The notes under the pieces were generated by a model, which made no database searches, had not been told where the DNA came from, and saw only the letters and a list, made by a program, of their open reading frames with translations. Positions 40,738 to 49,952 of a DNA stretch of 64,000 bases are shown piece after piece. This DNA is from Metabacillus bambusae (GTDB lineage: Bacteria > Bacillota > Bacilli > Bacillales > Bacillaceae), in contig NZ_JAGDEL010000018.1 of NCBI RefSeq assembly GCF_017497975.1, positions 1 through 64,000 on the forward strand, in the 5' to 3' direction. Both the position numbers and the translations under genes were made by a program. The stretch's first letter is position 1. Every line of letters begins with the position of its first letter.

Positions 40738-41787
40738 CTATCTATTTTGAAACCATCGAATCGCTTGTTTTCTAACATCTTGAAGTTTATAGTTGCAACA
40801 ATGTCCTTCGTCTGCGTATTCAATTAACTTTTTTTCAACTGGTATCGAATGATAGTAATCATAAATTTCATTATCTGGCACCATAACATCTAGGTTGCCA
40901 TGGAAAAATAAGATTGGTTTTTTGTATGTTAGCTGCTCATAGTGAGGTAATATTTGCTCTCCCTCTTCTAAAACTGCATTCATTCTTTTTATAAAATAAT
41001 CCGGTAGTAGCACTGTTTCCATTTTTAACGTTAATGCTGGACTTACGGCAACTACTTTATTTACAAGAGCATTTGTACTTCCATAAATAGCCCATGCTGC
41101 ACCAGAGCTTGTTCCAAATAAGTTGATAGGCAAATCTCGATAGTTTGTATCAGCATATTCAATTTGTTTATCGATAAAAGTTGACCATCTTTTGTATGTT
41201 GCTTTTAATCCATTTAACGTATATGTCTGACCTTGACCAGGCCCATCAAAGCTTATTGTAATGAATCCATTTTCGATAAAATCGAGTTCATAAGTAAACA
41301 ATTCTTCTTTTGATGAATCTATAGGGTTAATAATTATGATGATCCCTTTAGGGTTATCAGGTATCCGAATTCGACCTTCGCAATATTGTCCGTCCACCTC
41401 AAATGCATCATATACCGTTTTCTTGTCTGACAATTCATCTGCCTCTTTCGTTGATTGAAGCAATTCGTTATACCCGGTTAACTTTTCAGCATGTCTGCTA
41501 GGATAGATCCACTGATTAAGGTTGTAATAAAGGGAGCTTAGACGATACTGATATTCAGCTTCCTTAAATCGGCCTTGTTTTACCAAGCTTTTAGCCTCTT
41601 CAAATTTCTCAATCGCTAAACCTTTCCAACCAATACCCCAGTTTTCTAATGATGTGAATTTGTAACGGATTTTTTCTAAATCCTCTGGAATAACACCATG
41701 GGCTTTCCATCTATCCCAGAAGCCATCCATCACAAGAGTGGTTAGTAAGGTTTTCTTAATAGTAGATAAAAAATTTTCTCCAACCAT
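40738..41787 (-). CDS. alpha/beta hydrolase with N-terminal helical cap, operon gene 2
   Basis: The 349-residue protein has a helical N-terminal region (about 1-120: EAKSLVKQGRFKEAEYQYRLSSLYYNLNQWIYP). An alpha/beta hydrolase core follows, with nucleophile LFGTSSGAAWA, acid near DVMVPDNE and His in DEGHCCNY. This layout is shared with the FrsA-like and 2,6-dihydropseudooxynicotine-hydrolase-like families, which cleave C-C or ester bonds. In the operon it may act as a thioesterase or acyltransferase releasing the carrier-bound group. That is inference from context. Confidence 0.82.
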   Translation of the reverse strand: MVGENFLSTIKKTLLTTLVMDGFWDRWKAHGVIPEDLEKIRYKFTSLENWGIGWKGLAIEKFEEAKSLVKQGRFKEAEYQYRLSSLYYNLNQWIYPSRHAEKLTGYNELLQSTKEADELSDKKTVYDAFEVDGQYCEGRIRIPDNPKGIIIIINPIDSSKEELFTYELDFIENGFITISFDGPGQGQTYTLNGLKATYKRWSTFIDKQIEYADTNYRDLPINLFGTSSGAAWAIYGSTNALVNKVVAVSPALTLKMETVLLPDYFIKRMNAVLEEGEQILPHYEQLTYKKPILFFHGNLDVMVPDNEIYDYYHSIPVEKKLIEYADEGHCCNYKLQDVRKQAIRWFQNR

Positions 41788-41799
41788 TTAATCCACCTA

Positions 41800-42369
41800 T
41801 CAATCTCTCAAAAGAGCTCTTTCAAACTCTTCCGCTAATGAAACATCCTCTTTAAACACGCCTTTTTTAATTGTAGTTACTGTTGAACTACCTGGCTTTT
41901 TCACTCCTCGCGCACACATACATAGATGTTGACCTTCAATACTTACGATAACTCCCTCTGGTTGAAGCACATTCATTACAGCATCAGCAATCTGTTGTGT
42001 CATGCGTTCTTGTACTTGCGGTCTCTTAGATGCTAGTTCTACTAAACGGGCGAATTTGCTTAATCCTACGACTCTACCATTTGGAATATAGCCTATATGT
42101 GCTTTCCCAAAGAATGGAATCAGATGATGTTCACAAAACGTATAGTAGCTAATATCCTTTACAACAACGATTCCCTCATAATCTTCTTCAAAAGTAGTTG
42201 TAAGCGCTGTTGCTGGATCAACACCTACCCCAGCAAAAACTTCGCCATACATTTTGGCAACTCGTTTTGGGGTATCTAATAATCCCTCTCGGTTTGGATC
42301 TTCACCAATTTGCTCCAAAATCGCTCGGATATGTTCTTCTAATAAACCTTTTTTAATTTCAACTGTCAT
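41800..42369 (-). CDS. folE: GTP cyclohydrolase I, operon gene 1
   Basis: The 189-residue enzyme has the zinc and active-site motifs YTFCEHHLIPF and EGQHLCMCARG, plus ISYYTFCEHH, KFARLVELASKRPQVQERM and GVFKEDVSLAEEF. It converts GTP to 7,8-dihydroneopterin triphosphate. In folate synthesis folE is usually linked to mtrB or folate genes. Here it heads an operon with PTPS and an SDR, which points to a biopterin-like product. The start has a GGGGGG site 6 bp upstream. The leader carries a c-di-GMP riboswitch and terminator, so expression should respond to c-di-GMP. A second housekeeping folE may exist elsewhere. Confidence 0.96.
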   Translation of the reverse strand: MTVEIKKGLLEEHIRAILEQIGEDPNREGLLDTPKRVAKMYGEVFAGVGVDPATALTTTFEEDYEGIVVVKDISYYTFCEHHLIPFFGKAHIGYIPNGRVVGLSKFARLVELASKRPQVQERMTQQIADAVMNVLQPEGVIVSIEGQHLCMCARGVKKPGSSTVTTIKKGVFKEDVSLAEEFERALLRD

Positions 42370-42390
42370 TTTGAACCCCCCAAAAATAAG

Positions 42391-42427
42391 TATAAAAAAT
42401 GCCCACCAATTCTAGATTGGTGGGCAT
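42391..42427 (-). terminator. leader terminator before folE (riboswitch expression platform)
   Basis: ATGCCCACCAAT / ATTGGTGGGCAT is a perfect 12-bp stem with a 5-nt loop. On the minus strand TTTTTTATAC follows. It lies 38 bp downstream of the aptamer and 22 bp before the folE start, where only attenuation of the operon would make sense. A small hairpin TTTTCTTC-aTT-GAAGAAAA sits between it and the aptamer. Confidence 0.92.
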
Positions 42428-42465
42428 GGTTTTTTCTTCAATGAAGAAAATTACGCGATTCCAAT

Positions 42466-42557
42466 CCTTTTCGGAAACTCGGCGACCGTAGAGAAATTCT
42501 CCTTTAGGCCCGTAGCTTTGCGTCCCCAACTTTCACTGGGTTTGCCATTATCGAAGG
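42466..42557 (-). promoter_or_regulatory. cyclic di-GMP-I (GEMM-I) riboswitch aptamer
   Basis: On the minus strand the conserved GEMM-I elements occur in order and spacing: ATGGCAAACC, the GAAA tetraloop region GTGAAAGT, GGGACGCAAAGC, GGGCCTAAA, a small variable hairpin GGAGAATTTCTC, and GGTCGCCGAGTTTCCG. An outer helix CCTTCG / CGAAAAGG closes the aptamer. The order matches the Vibrio Vc2 type aptamer. Because a terminator follows directly, c-di-GMP most likely controls transcription of the whole folE operon. Whether ligand turns it on or off is not decided by inspection. No convincing promoter was identified in 42558-42820. Confidence 0.95.
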
Positions 42558-42822
42558 TATATTATTTTTATCGTCATTTAGCCCTAATATTTGGAGTGGT
42601 AAATTTTACACATGAATAAATTATTAGGTAGCCTATAACCTACCAGCGATCCATATAACCTCTTTATTGTCGAACTATTTTATATGTCTATTTTCCTATA
42701 CAATCTGAATCATGCCTATCACCAATAGCTCTTAATTGTTTTACTGTTTTGGAATTTTTATTAGGAAGGTCTTCCTATTTCTATAAGAATTGGAGGATCA
42801 TTAACGTGGGAGTACTAAAAAA

Positions 42823-42855
42823 AACGGTGAGATCCTAATAAAGGACCCCACCGTT
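42823..42855 (-). terminator. intrinsic terminator of the 82-aa gene
   Basis: AACGGTGAGATCC / GGACCCCACCGTT forms a near-perfect stem, and on the minus strand TTTTTTTTAG follows. It lies 60 bp after the stop of the 42915-43163 gene and separates it from the folE leader. Confidence 0.85.
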
Positions 42856-42914
42856 AGGTTTGACGTTCTAAAGATGCGAAAATCGATAATATAGCTCTTA
42901 GTTGATTAGCTTTG

Positions 42915-43163
42915 TTAGTTATATTCATCTGCATTGTACCTGGTTATTACATAGGTTGTAACAAATATACGACAATCTGGAGATAGCGAGCTATTTAAAG
43001 GATGAATAATATCCCCAAAAGGTTCACCATTCAAGAATTTTATGACACCCTTGAATTCAGAATCTAAAATCGCATCATAGCCTTTCACTTCCACAAAACA
43101 TTTTTTATCGTCAATTCTCTTATAATCAACTGTTGTGACTGAATGCTGTTGTTCTTTATCCAT
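42915..43163 (-). CDS. hypothetical protein, 82 aa
   Basis: I do not recognise this small soluble protein (MDKEQQHSVTTVDYKRIDDKKCFVEV…TRYNADEYN). It has no membrane segment, signal peptide or clear motif. An AGGAGG lies 8 bp before the ATG and an efficient terminator follows, which supports it being a real gene. It is monocistronic, between tRNA-Arg and the folE leader. Confidence 0.7.
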   Translation of the reverse strand: MDKEQQHSVTTVDYKRIDDKKCFVEVKGYDAILDSEFKGVIKFLNGEPFGDIIHPLNSSLSPDCRIFVTTYVITRYNADEYN

Positions 43164-43332
43164 ATTTTTTTCCTCCTAATTTGTATATAGTTAGATACAA
43201 ACTCTTGATAATGATAAAGAAAAGGCCTCCAAATTTAGAAAAACTAATATAATAAACAAGAGTAAACTTATCCATAAAAAATAACAAGGACCTGAGATTC
43301 ACTCAAACCCTTGCTATCCTTAACATCTATGA

Positions 43333-43408
43333 CGCGCTCGGAGGGATTCGAACCCCCGGCAGACGTGGTACCGGAAACCACCGCTCTATCCGACTGAGCT
43401 ACGAGCGC
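43333..43408 (-). tRNA. tRNA-Arg, anticodon CCG
   Basis: On the minus strand GCGCTCG starts the acceptor stem and CGAGCGC plus discriminator G closes it. The D-arm is GCTC…GAGC, the anticodon arm GTGGT-TTCCGGT-ACCAC with CCG at 34-36, and the T-loop carries GTTCGAAT. The 3' CCA is not encoded. It lies between the 82-aa gene and divergent clpP. The rest of 43164-43776 holds only the clpP control region. Confidence 0.95.
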
Positions 43409-43624
43409 AAAATATTTATACATCAGTAACGAAAATTATACGTGAACTTTACAATAATATCAACTGTCTTTTTATAGCAAACTCTACATCCTATTCCTAA
43501 TCCAATTTTGACTATTTATACCGTTTGAAATGCAATAAATGTGGGAAACATGATAAACATGTTATGCTTAATAAGTACATAGTATAGTATAAATAAGGTT
43601 CAATAAGGATCTTTAACCTTTTCG

Positions 43625-43641
43625 TTTGACCTTTATTGACC
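43625..43641 (-). promoter_or_regulatory. CtsR operator upstream of clpP
   Basis: On the minus strand GGTCAAT-AAA-GGTCAAA matches the CtsR heptad direct repeat RGTCAAA-NAN-RGTCAAA with one change. It lies about 136 bp upstream of the clpP start. TTGACC at its edge (43637-43642), with TACATA 18 bp downstream, could be the promoter. CtsR control of clpP is established in Bacillus. Confidence 0.85.
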
Positions 43642-43776
43642 TTAGTTGTATGATGGAAATACATAAAGTAATACAACTGCTAGTTGCATGTTTAGTATTA
43701 TGTTCTAAAGGATTACATACTGGTATACGTTTATCCTTTAGTGCAATCTTTCTTATTACGAAGGAGGAATAGAATA

Positions 43777-44373
43777 ATGAATTTAATCCCTACAGTTATT
43801 GAACAAACAAATCGTGGTGAGCGTGCTTACGACATTTACTCTCGTCTATTGAAAGACCGCATTATTATGCTTGGAAGTGGAATTGACGATAACGTAGCAA
43901 ACTCAATCGTATCTCAGCTATTATTTTTAGAAGCAGAGGATCCAGAAAAGGATATTTCCATTTATATTAACTCTCCTGGTGGATCAATCACTGCCGGTAT
44001 GGCGATTTATGACACGATGCAATTTATTAAACCACAAGTTTCAACAATCTGTATCGGTATGGCTGCATCTATGGGTGCATTCTTACTTGCAGCTGGAGAA
44101 AAAGGTAAACGTTACGCACTTCCGAACAGTGAAGTAATGATTCACCAACCACTTGGTGGAGCACAAGGTCAGGCAACAGAAATTGAAATTGCTGCAAAGC
44201 GTATTCTTTTCTTGCGTGACAAATTAAACAAAATCCTTTCAGACCGTACTGGTCAGTCCTTAGATGTCATTGAGCGTGATACAGAGCGTGATAATTTCAT
44301 GACTGCTAATCGTGCTCTAGAGTATGGTTTAATTGATAAAGTATTAGACCGTAGTCCTATTGGCGAAAAATAA
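43777..44373 (+). CDS. clpP: ATP-dependent Clp protease proteolytic subunit
   Basis: The 198-residue serine peptidase has its catalytic Ser in [11 protein letters not shown], His in VMIHQPLGG and Asp in RDTERDNFM. The N-terminal axial loop is [25 protein letters not shown]. It forms tetradecamers with ClpC, ClpX or ClpE and also degrades tmRNA-tagged proteins, linking it to ssrA in this window. I use ATG 43777, with AAGGAGG 9 bp upstream and the canonical N-terminus. An upstream in-frame ATG-like codon is not conserved. Confidence 0.98.
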   Translation: MNLIPTVIEQTNRGERAYDIYSRLLKDRIIMLGSGIDDNVANSIVSQLLFLEAEDPEKDISIYINSPGGSITAGMAIYDTMQFIKPQVSTICIGMAASMGAFLLAAGEKGKRYALPNSEVMIHQPLGGAQGQATEIEIAAKRILFLRDKLNKILSDRTGQSLDVIERDTERDNFMTANRALEYGLIDKVLDRSPIGEK

Positions 44374-44388
44374 AATGATTTTTTTATT

Positions 44389-44421
44389 AAGAGTTAAAGC
44401 TTCTTCTGAGCTTTAACTCTT
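44389..44421. terminator. clpP terminator, bidirectional
   Basis: AAGAGTTAAAGCT / AGCTTTAACTCTT is a perfect 13-bp stem with TTTTC on the plus side and TTAATAAAAAAATC on the minus side. It lies 15 bp after clpP and also downstream of the convergent chemoreceptor gene. Confidence 0.9.
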
Positions 44422-44455
44422 TTTCATTTAATCCTTAATTGTTTTTTCTATATTA

Positions 44456-46180
44456 TTACAACTTGAATTTTTCTACTTTATCTTTCAGTTCAGATGATAG
44501 GCTCTCAACGAAAGCAACGCTCTTTGTAATATCAGAAACTGCAAGTGACTGTTCTCTGCTGGAAGAAGCGACCTCTTCCGTAACAGCTGTGTTTTCTTCG
44601 ATCACTGCTGAGATATTCTCTAATGCAGAAAGGACACTGTTTGATTCATTTTTAAGTTCATTAAGAATTTGTTGAATCTGGGTCGTATCAAGCTCTGTCT
44701 GATCTACTTTTTCAACAATGTTTTGGAGTGCGTCTTCCCCTTTTTTGATAAAAGATTCTTGTTTCTTAACGGCTTCTATATTAGATTCCATTTTACTTAC
44801 CGTTTGGGAAGTTTCAGTTTGAATATTACCAATTAAATCAGCAATTTTATTTGTTGCAGCTTGTGTTTGTTCAGCTAGTTTTCTTACCTCATCAGCAACG
44901 ACCGCGAACCCCTTACCATGTTCTCCAGCTCTTGCTGCTTCAATTGCAGCATTTAAGGCAAGTAGATTTGTTTGATTAGCAATTTCAGAAATAATAGCGA
45001 TTATTCCTCCAACTTCATCGGAACGATTCGCTAAGTTCTGAACAGTCTTTGTTGTTTCATTGACAGCCAAAACTAACTCGTCAAGCTGTACAGTTGCCTT
45101 TTTCATCGCTTCCTTACCTTCTGAAGCTACTTCTGCAGATATTTTTGCGTTTTGAACAGTTTGTGTCATCTTGTTTTCGCCATTTTGTAGAAGCTTCATT
45201 GAAAGATTCATCATGTCTAAAATGTTGTTCACTTCTTCTGACTGTTTATGGATTCCAGCTGCGGTCTCATTCATTGACACAGCAATTTGGTTTGCTGCAT
45301 CATTCGTCGTATTTATATGTTTTGATAAGCCCATTGTGGTTCCATTTATTTTAAAAGTTGATGTGTTAATATCTGTGATCGTTTGTTTTAATTCAACAAC
45401 CATTTCATTAAAGGCACGTGATAAGGTTCCAATCTCATCATTACGATTCGTTTTAATCTGTACAGTAAAGTCACCCTTTGAAATATCCTCTGCCTGCTTT
45501 GATAATGTGATAAGAGGGTTTGTTAAGACTCTAGAAAATACATAAATTATTGCAATACTAATAACTAATATGACGCCTACTAAAAGAAGCATATTATTTA
45601 TGTTTTTTTGTAAGACCTCATAAATTTTGGTTGCATCAAGGTCTACACCAACAACTCCAATCGTTTCTCCAGCCTCATTTTGAATAGGTAAATAGGTAGA
45701 AAACAATTTACCATATTCATCAGACGTAAGCTGACCTTCACTACTTACACCTGTTTTAAAGGTTTCAATCATCTGATAATACTCGGCCGAATTCTCTTCT
45801 ACTTCCCCAAGTGCAGAAGCATCATCGCTATCAATTGGCATTCCATCGACGACATAATAGTACTCATCTCCCTGTTTTGCCATCGTATATAAATACGTTA
45901 ATCCGTTAGCCTCACGAATTTCATTCATTTCCACTCGTAGTTCTTTATAATAATCGTTTTCAGTTTTATTGATAGTAAGATTGGTAAACTCATCTATATC
46001 AATTTTACTTATCGTATATTTTGCAATATTAGTAGCTTGATGGTTTAAAGACCCATTCACTAAATCTGTTGATGACTTAAAATTGATGATCCCGATAATA
46101 ACAACTACGATCAAGATAAGTAGTGAAAACAGTGTTATCATTTTAGATTTTAAACTTTTCATTTTTATTCTCTTTTTCAT
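44456..46180 (-). CDS. methyl-accepting chemotaxis protein
   Basis: This 574-residue receptor has transmembrane helices at about 15-33 and 195-217. The external sensory domain between them is Cache-like ([30 protein letters not shown]… [13 protein letters not shown]). A HAMP domain spans about 218-270 and a full cytoplasmic signalling domain follows. The hairpin tip [35 protein letters not shown] is intact, so it can couple to CheA/CheW. It is monocistronic with GGAAGG before ATG 46180. The ligand is unknown. It contrasts with the tip-less receptor in the folE operon. Confidence 0.95.
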   Translation of the reverse strand: MKKRIKMKSLKSKMITLFSLLILIVVVIIGIINFKSSTDLVNGSLNHQATNIAKYTISKIDIDEFTNLTINKTENDYYKELRVEMNEIREANGLTYLYTMAKQGDEYYYVVDGMPIDSDDASALGEVEENSAEYYQMIETFKTGVSSEGQLTSDEYGKLFSTYLPIQNEAGETIGVVGVDLDATKIYEVLQKNINNMLLLVGVILVISIAIIYVFSRVLTNPLITLSKQAEDISKGDFTVQIKTNRNDEIGTLSRAFNEMVVELKQTITDINTSTFKINGTTMGLSKHINTTNDAANQIAVSMNETAAGIHKQSEEVNNILDMMNLSMKLLQNGENKMTQTVQNAKISAEVASEGKEAMKKATVQLDELVLAVNETTKTVQNLANRSDEVGGIIAIISEIANQTNLLALNAAIEAARAGEHGKGFAVVADEVRKLAEQTQAATNKIADLIGNIQTETSQTVSKMESNIEAVKKQESFIKKGEDALQNIVEKVDQTELDTTQIQQILNELKNESNSVLSALENISAVIEENTAVTEEVASSSREQSLAVSDITKSVAFVESLSSELKDKVEKFKL

Positions 46181-46411
46181 AAATTTTACCTTCCTTAATG
46201 CGTTGTCTTAATTTTTTTATTTACTAAAACACAAAAAGAATCATTTTTTACATTGCTGATACATCCTACCACTGTTCAAAATATTACAAATAACTACAAA
46301 ATCTTCCTGATAGTAACATAGTCCTAATTTCATGTTAAGTCAAGATATTAAATAATGAAAATTCTAAAAAAATTGTCGCTATTTATTATCAACATTAAGG
46401 ATAAAAAAAAT

Positions 46412-46440
46412 AGCACACCGCGTATATCAATCGGTGTGCT
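46412..46440 (-). terminator. terminator after crh
   Basis: AGCACACCG / CGGTGTGCT with an 11-nt loop is followed on the minus strand by ATTTTTTTTATCC. It begins 8 bp after the crh stop and closes the rapZ-yvcK-whiA-crh transcript. Confidence 0.9.
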
Positions 46441-46447
46441 GCCTTTT

Positions 46448-46705
46448 TTATCCTTCTTGCTGTACGTAGTTAGCTAATGTATCTACTGCTTCTTGTTCGT
46501 CATTTCCTTCTGCAATTAGTGTTATGATAGATCCTGAACTTATTGCTAAACTCATAAGCCCCATAATACTTTTTGCATTTACCTTTTTTCCGTCTTTCTC
46601 TAAGAAAACATCTGATGCAAACCGGTTTGCTTCTTGAACAAATAATGCAGCTGGACGAGCTTGTAAACCAGTTTTCAGGTGAACTTCAACTTTTTTTTCA
46701 ACCAT
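46448..46705 (-). CDS. crh: HPr-like catabolite repression protein Crh
   Basis: The 85-residue HPr paralogue reads KTGLQARPAALF, with Gln at the position of HPr His15. It keeps the HprK-regulated serine in AKSIMGLMSLA. It therefore lacks PTS phosphotransfer but can act as a CcpA co-repressor when Ser46 is phosphorylated. ATG 46705 follows GAGGAGAT. The longer in-frame reading to 46753 runs into a dispersed repeat and is not real. It is normally directly downstream of whiA; here a 218-bp repeat lies between them. Confidence 0.96.
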   Translation of the reverse strand: MVEKKVEVHLKTGLQARPAALFVQEANRFASDVFLEKDGKKVNAKSIMGLMSLAISSGSIITLIAEGNDEQEAVDTLANYVQQEG

Positions 46706-46739
46706 AGTTATCTCCTCTTCTCTTTTAATTAATTTATTT

Positions 46740-46957
46740 GGCTGTTTTCTCAAACTTTGTTGCTATTTACCAAGTAGTGCGGTGTGGTTGATTTCAACTC
46801 CAGATGTTCGCTTTCCGCGGGGCGGGCGGTGAGCCTCCTCGGCGTAAACGCCTGTGGGGTCTCACCTGTCCCGCTACTCCCGCAGGAGTCTCGCACTTCC
46901 GCTCCAATCAACCTAACCAGTTCTCGCTTTAAAACAACAATCTCTTAGAAAAGAGCC
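46740..46957. repeat. dispersed ~220-bp MITE-like element, copy 2
   Basis: This block is highly similar to 1732-1953, with the same imperfect terminal inverted repeats (GGCTGTTTTCTCAAACTTTG / TCTTAGAAAAGAGCC). The same GC-rich core (TTTCCGCGGGGCGGGCGG) is present. It ends 2 bp from the whiA stop codon and 35 bp before crh, so it is inserted inside a conserved operon. Confidence 0.85.
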
Positions 46958-46959
46958 AT

Positions 46960-47910
46960 TTATTTTAATGATAGCGGTTGGCCTGTTCGTAGTTGTTCAG
47001 CAATTTGGTCTAATTTTCGTAAGCGATGGTTAATACCAGATTTGCTAATTGTTCCGCTTGTTACCATTTCACCCAGTTCTTTTAATGTAACATCTTGATA
47101 TTCGACTCGTAGCTTTGCAATTTCTCGAAGTTTATCGGGTAATGCATCTAGCCCAATTTTATTATCGATGAATCGAATATTTTCAACCTGTCTTAGTGCA
47201 GCACCAATTGTTTTGTTCAAATTGGCTGTTTCACAATTCACTAGACGGTTAACAGAATTCCTCATGTCTCGGACAATTCTTACATCCTCAAAACGAAGTA
47301 ATGCTTGATGGGCACCGATTATATTTAGAAGCTCGGTAATTTTTTCTGCTTCTTTTAAATACGTAATGAAGCCCTTTTTTCGTTCTAACGTCTTGCTGTT
47401 TAAATCAAATGTATTCATTAACTCGCAAAGAGAATCATTATGCTCTTTGTAAAGAGAGAAAATTTCGAGATGATAAGAGGAAGTTTCAGGATTGTTAACA
47501 GAGCCTCCTGCAAGAAATGCTCCGCGAATATAAGAGCGTTTGCAACATTTCTTTTTCACGAGTGTGCTTGAAATATCCCTAACAAAGGTAAAATCTTCCT
47601 CTAAAATATTTAAATCCTCTAAAATAGCCTTTGCCTTTTCAGTTAGGCGAACAATATAGACATTGTTCTTTTTCAAACGCATTTTTTTACGTACGAGTAA
47701 TTCCACTGAAACCTCATATTGCTTTTTCAATAATATATAGATACGCCTTGCAATAGCTGCATTTTCTGTTTGAATATCAACCATAATCACTCGATTTGAA
47801 AATGAAAGGGATCCATTCATTCTAATAAGTGCAGATAGCTCTGCTTTTAGACAGCAAGGCTTTAGCTCTAAGTTTGTTAGTTCCTTTTTTGTTTCAGATG
47901 CAAATGACAA
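46960..47910 (-). CDS. whiA: WhiA, DNA-binding protein with LAGLIDADG-like fold
   Basis: The protein has an N-terminal degenerate LAGLIDADG homing-endonuclease fold ([35 protein letters not shown]…). A C-terminal helix-turn-helix follows ([25 protein letters not shown]). In Bacilli it affects chromosome segregation, division and phospholipid composition; it is not a nuclease. I use TTG 47910 (316 aa), with GGGGGTG 6 bp upstream. This gives the usual N-terminus and length; a further upstream frame would add five residues. It is 29 bp downstream of yvcK. Confidence 0.95.
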   Translation of the reverse strand: MSFASETKKELTNLELKPCCLKAELSALIRMNGSLSFSNRVIMVDIQTENAAIARRIYILLKKQYEVSVELLVRKKMRLKKNNVYIVRLTEKAKAILEDLNILEEDFTFVRDISSTLVKKKCCKRSYIRGAFLAGGSVNNPETSSYHLEIFSLYKEHNDSLCELMNTFDLNSKTLERKKGFITYLKEAEKITELLNIIGAHQALLRFEDVRIVRDMRNSVNRLVNCETANLNKTIGAALRQVENIRFIDNKIGLDALPDKLREIAKLRVEYQDVTLKELGEMVTSGTISKSGINHRLRKLDQIAEQLRTGQPLSLK

Positions 47911-47939
47911 CCTCTGCACCCCCATTCTAAGACATGCAC

Positions 47940-48908
47940 TTATGTCATTTCTTGCTGAAGCATTCCGTAAAGTAGCTTTGCTACTTTATTTGTATCATGT
48001 CTAATTACACTATTTTCGTAACTTACAATTTTATCTGTGATGACTTCAAGACCTAATGATTTTAATGCCTCGATATCAAAATGTACTGGCTTTGCAAGCT
48101 CCTCTTCATATAACGATTTGATATGATCAGGAATTTCTTCTTCATTAACAAGAATGGTATTCATAAATGTGCATCTCATATGATCATATAATGCTTTAAC
48201 ATGATCACTTGCAGAAAAATTCAATGTTTCTCCTGCTTGTGTCATCACATTACAAATGTAAACTTTTTTCGCTTTCGCTTTACAAACCTCTTCTCCTATT
48301 TTAGGAACAAGAAGGTTCGGTAGAATACTTGTGTACAGACTACCAGGCCCAATTATAATTAAATCCGCTTCTCTAATCACATCAAGTGTTTCAGGTAACG
48401 GCTCAATATCATCAGGACTAAGAAAGACTCTTTTTATTTTCTTTCCTGAAAAAGGAATTTTGGACTCACCAGAAACAATGGTTCCATCTTCCATTTCAGC
48501 GTTTAAAATGACACTGGTATTTGCAGCAGGTAATACTTTCCCACGCACATTTAACACAGTACTCATTTCCTTTATTGCATGGACAAAATCACCAGTAATA
48601 TTTGTCATAGCAGCTAAGATCAGATTTCCTAATGAATGTCCAATTAAATTATTTCCTTTATTGAAACGATGCTGGAAAAGCTCCTCTACAAGAGGCTCAA
48701 CATCTGACAAAGCTGCTAATACATTGCGAATATCACCAGGAGGAGGAATGTTTAATTCATTTCGGAGCCTGCCTGAGCTCCCGCCATCATCAGCAACTGT
48801 GACAATTGCTGTAATGTCTAAGGGGAACTGCTTTAATCCTCGTAAAAGGACAGATAAACCAGTACCCCCGCCAATGATGACAACCTTTGGCAAATGTTTA
48901 CTCTCCAT
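47940..48908 (-). CDS. yvcK: YvcK/GlmR, gluconeogenesis and cell-envelope factor
   Basis: The 322-residue CofD-like protein has [20 protein letters not shown] at its N-terminus and [20 protein letters not shown], typical of the UDP-sugar-binding YvcK family. GlmR/YvcK stimulates GlmS and supports peptidoglycan precursor synthesis on gluconeogenic carbon sources. It is 3 bp downstream of rapZ and upstream of whiA, the conserved order. Confidence 0.95.
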   Translation of the reverse strand: MESKHLPKVVIIGGGTGLSVLLRGLKQFPLDITAIVTVADDGGSSGRLRNELNIPPPGDIRNVLAALSDVEPLVEELFQHRFNKGNNLIGHSLGNLILAAMTNITGDFVHAIKEMSTVLNVRGKVLPAANTSVILNAEMEDGTIVSGESKIPFSGKKIKRVFLSPDDIEPLPETLDVIREADLIIIGPGSLYTSILPNLLVPKIGEEVCKAKAKKVYICNVMTQAGETLNFSASDHVKALYDHMRCTFMNTILVNEEEIPDHIKSLYEEELAKPVHFDIEALKSLGLEVITDKIVSYENSVIRHDTNKVAKLLYGMLQQEMT

Positions 48909-48911
48909 TAA

Positions 48912-49817
48912 TTAATGTTGCTTTCTTTTCTCAATATCTCGGTGAGAAACTTGAGTATGATAGTCATTTTTATAATGGTTTGCAATGTATTCTGCTAGTG
49001 TAACTGAGCGATGCTGTCCTCCCGTACAACCTATCGCAATGATGATTTGACTTTTGCCTTCCCGCTTATAATAAGGAAGCATAAAAGTGAGTAAATCGAT
49101 GAGTTTTTCTAAAAACTTCTGTGTTTCACTCCATTTTAACACATAAGAGGATACTTCCTCTTGTAATCCAGTTTTTGGTCTCATATGGTCAATATAGTGC
49201 GGGTTTGGCAAGAATCGTACATCAAACATGAGATCAGCATCAATTGGTACACCATATTTAAATCCAAATGAAGTCACATTAACTGTAAACGTATGCTCAA
49301 CATTTGAAGAAAATTGCTTCAGGATTTTTTCTCTTAAATCTCTTGGCTTCAAGTCTGATGTTTCATAGATTAGCTGTGCTCTTCCTTTAAGCTCCTCAAG
49401 AAGCTCACGTTCAAGTCCAATCCCCTCTAATGGAAGCCCTTTTGAAGCTAAAGGATGTGACCTACGTGTTTCTTTATACCTCGTTACTAGTGTAGCGTCT
49501 TTCGCATCAAGATATAATATTTGCGGTGTAAGCCAAGTACTTTCAGACAAATCATCAAGTGCTTGGAAAAGATGATCGAAGAATTCCCTTCCTCGTAGAT
49601 CCATAACTAATGCAACCTTATTCATCTTAGCGCCTGATTCTTTCATTAACTCTAAAAATTTTGGCAGCAGAGTTGGCGGTAAATTATCAACGCAAAAATA
49701 CCCAAGATCTTCGAAGCTTTGAATCGCCACAGTTTTACCTGCACCTGACATCCCTGTGATAATCACCATTTGTACATCTTGAGTTGAAGTTTGCTGTTCA
49801 TTATTTTCAATCGTCAT
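48912..49817 (-). CDS. rapZ: RapZ/YvcJ nucleotide-binding protein
   Basis: The 301-residue P-loop protein has Walker [11 protein letters not shown], the YFCVDNLPP motif, a Walker B-like [12 protein letters not shown], and the C-terminal [13 protein letters not shown] typical of YvcJ/RapZ. In E. coli RapZ controls GlmZ sRNA decay; the Bacillus protein YvcJ binds GTP and affects competence. It heads the rapZ-yvcK-whiA-crh group. Confidence 0.95.
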   Translation of the reverse strand: MTIENNEQQTSTQDVQMVIITGMSGAGKTVAIQSFEDLGYFCVDNLPPTLLPKFLELMKESGAKMNKVALVMDLRGREFFDHLFQALDDLSESTWLTPQILYLDAKDATLVTRYKETRRSHPLASKGLPLEGIGLERELLEELKGRAQLIYETSDLKPRDLREKILKQFSSNVEHTFTVNVTSFGFKYGVPIDADLMFDVRFLPNPHYIDHMRPKTGLQEEVSSYVLKWSETQKFLEKLIDLLTFMLPYYKREGKSQIIIAIGCTGGQHRSVTLAEYIANHYKNDYHTQVSHRDIEKRKQH

Positions 49818-49952
49818 AGCCTTTTCCTCCTTTCTACTGATACCTAGCTCTATTTACTAAAATATATGGATTATTTGCTTAGCTTTCACTATACAAATTT
49901 CCCACATATTATTGATGTACGGAGTTAAATAGTCTCATTGAGGATATTCGAT

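Noticed and set aside
42558-42800. Promoter of the folE operon upstream of the riboswitch
   Set aside because: TTGTAT and TAAAAT occur 15 bp apart, but spacing and context are poor, so no promoter was called.
46706-46753. N-terminal extension of Crh
   Set aside because: The extra 16 residues run into the dispersed repeat, contain the ribosome binding site of ATG 46705 and are absent from Crh proteins.
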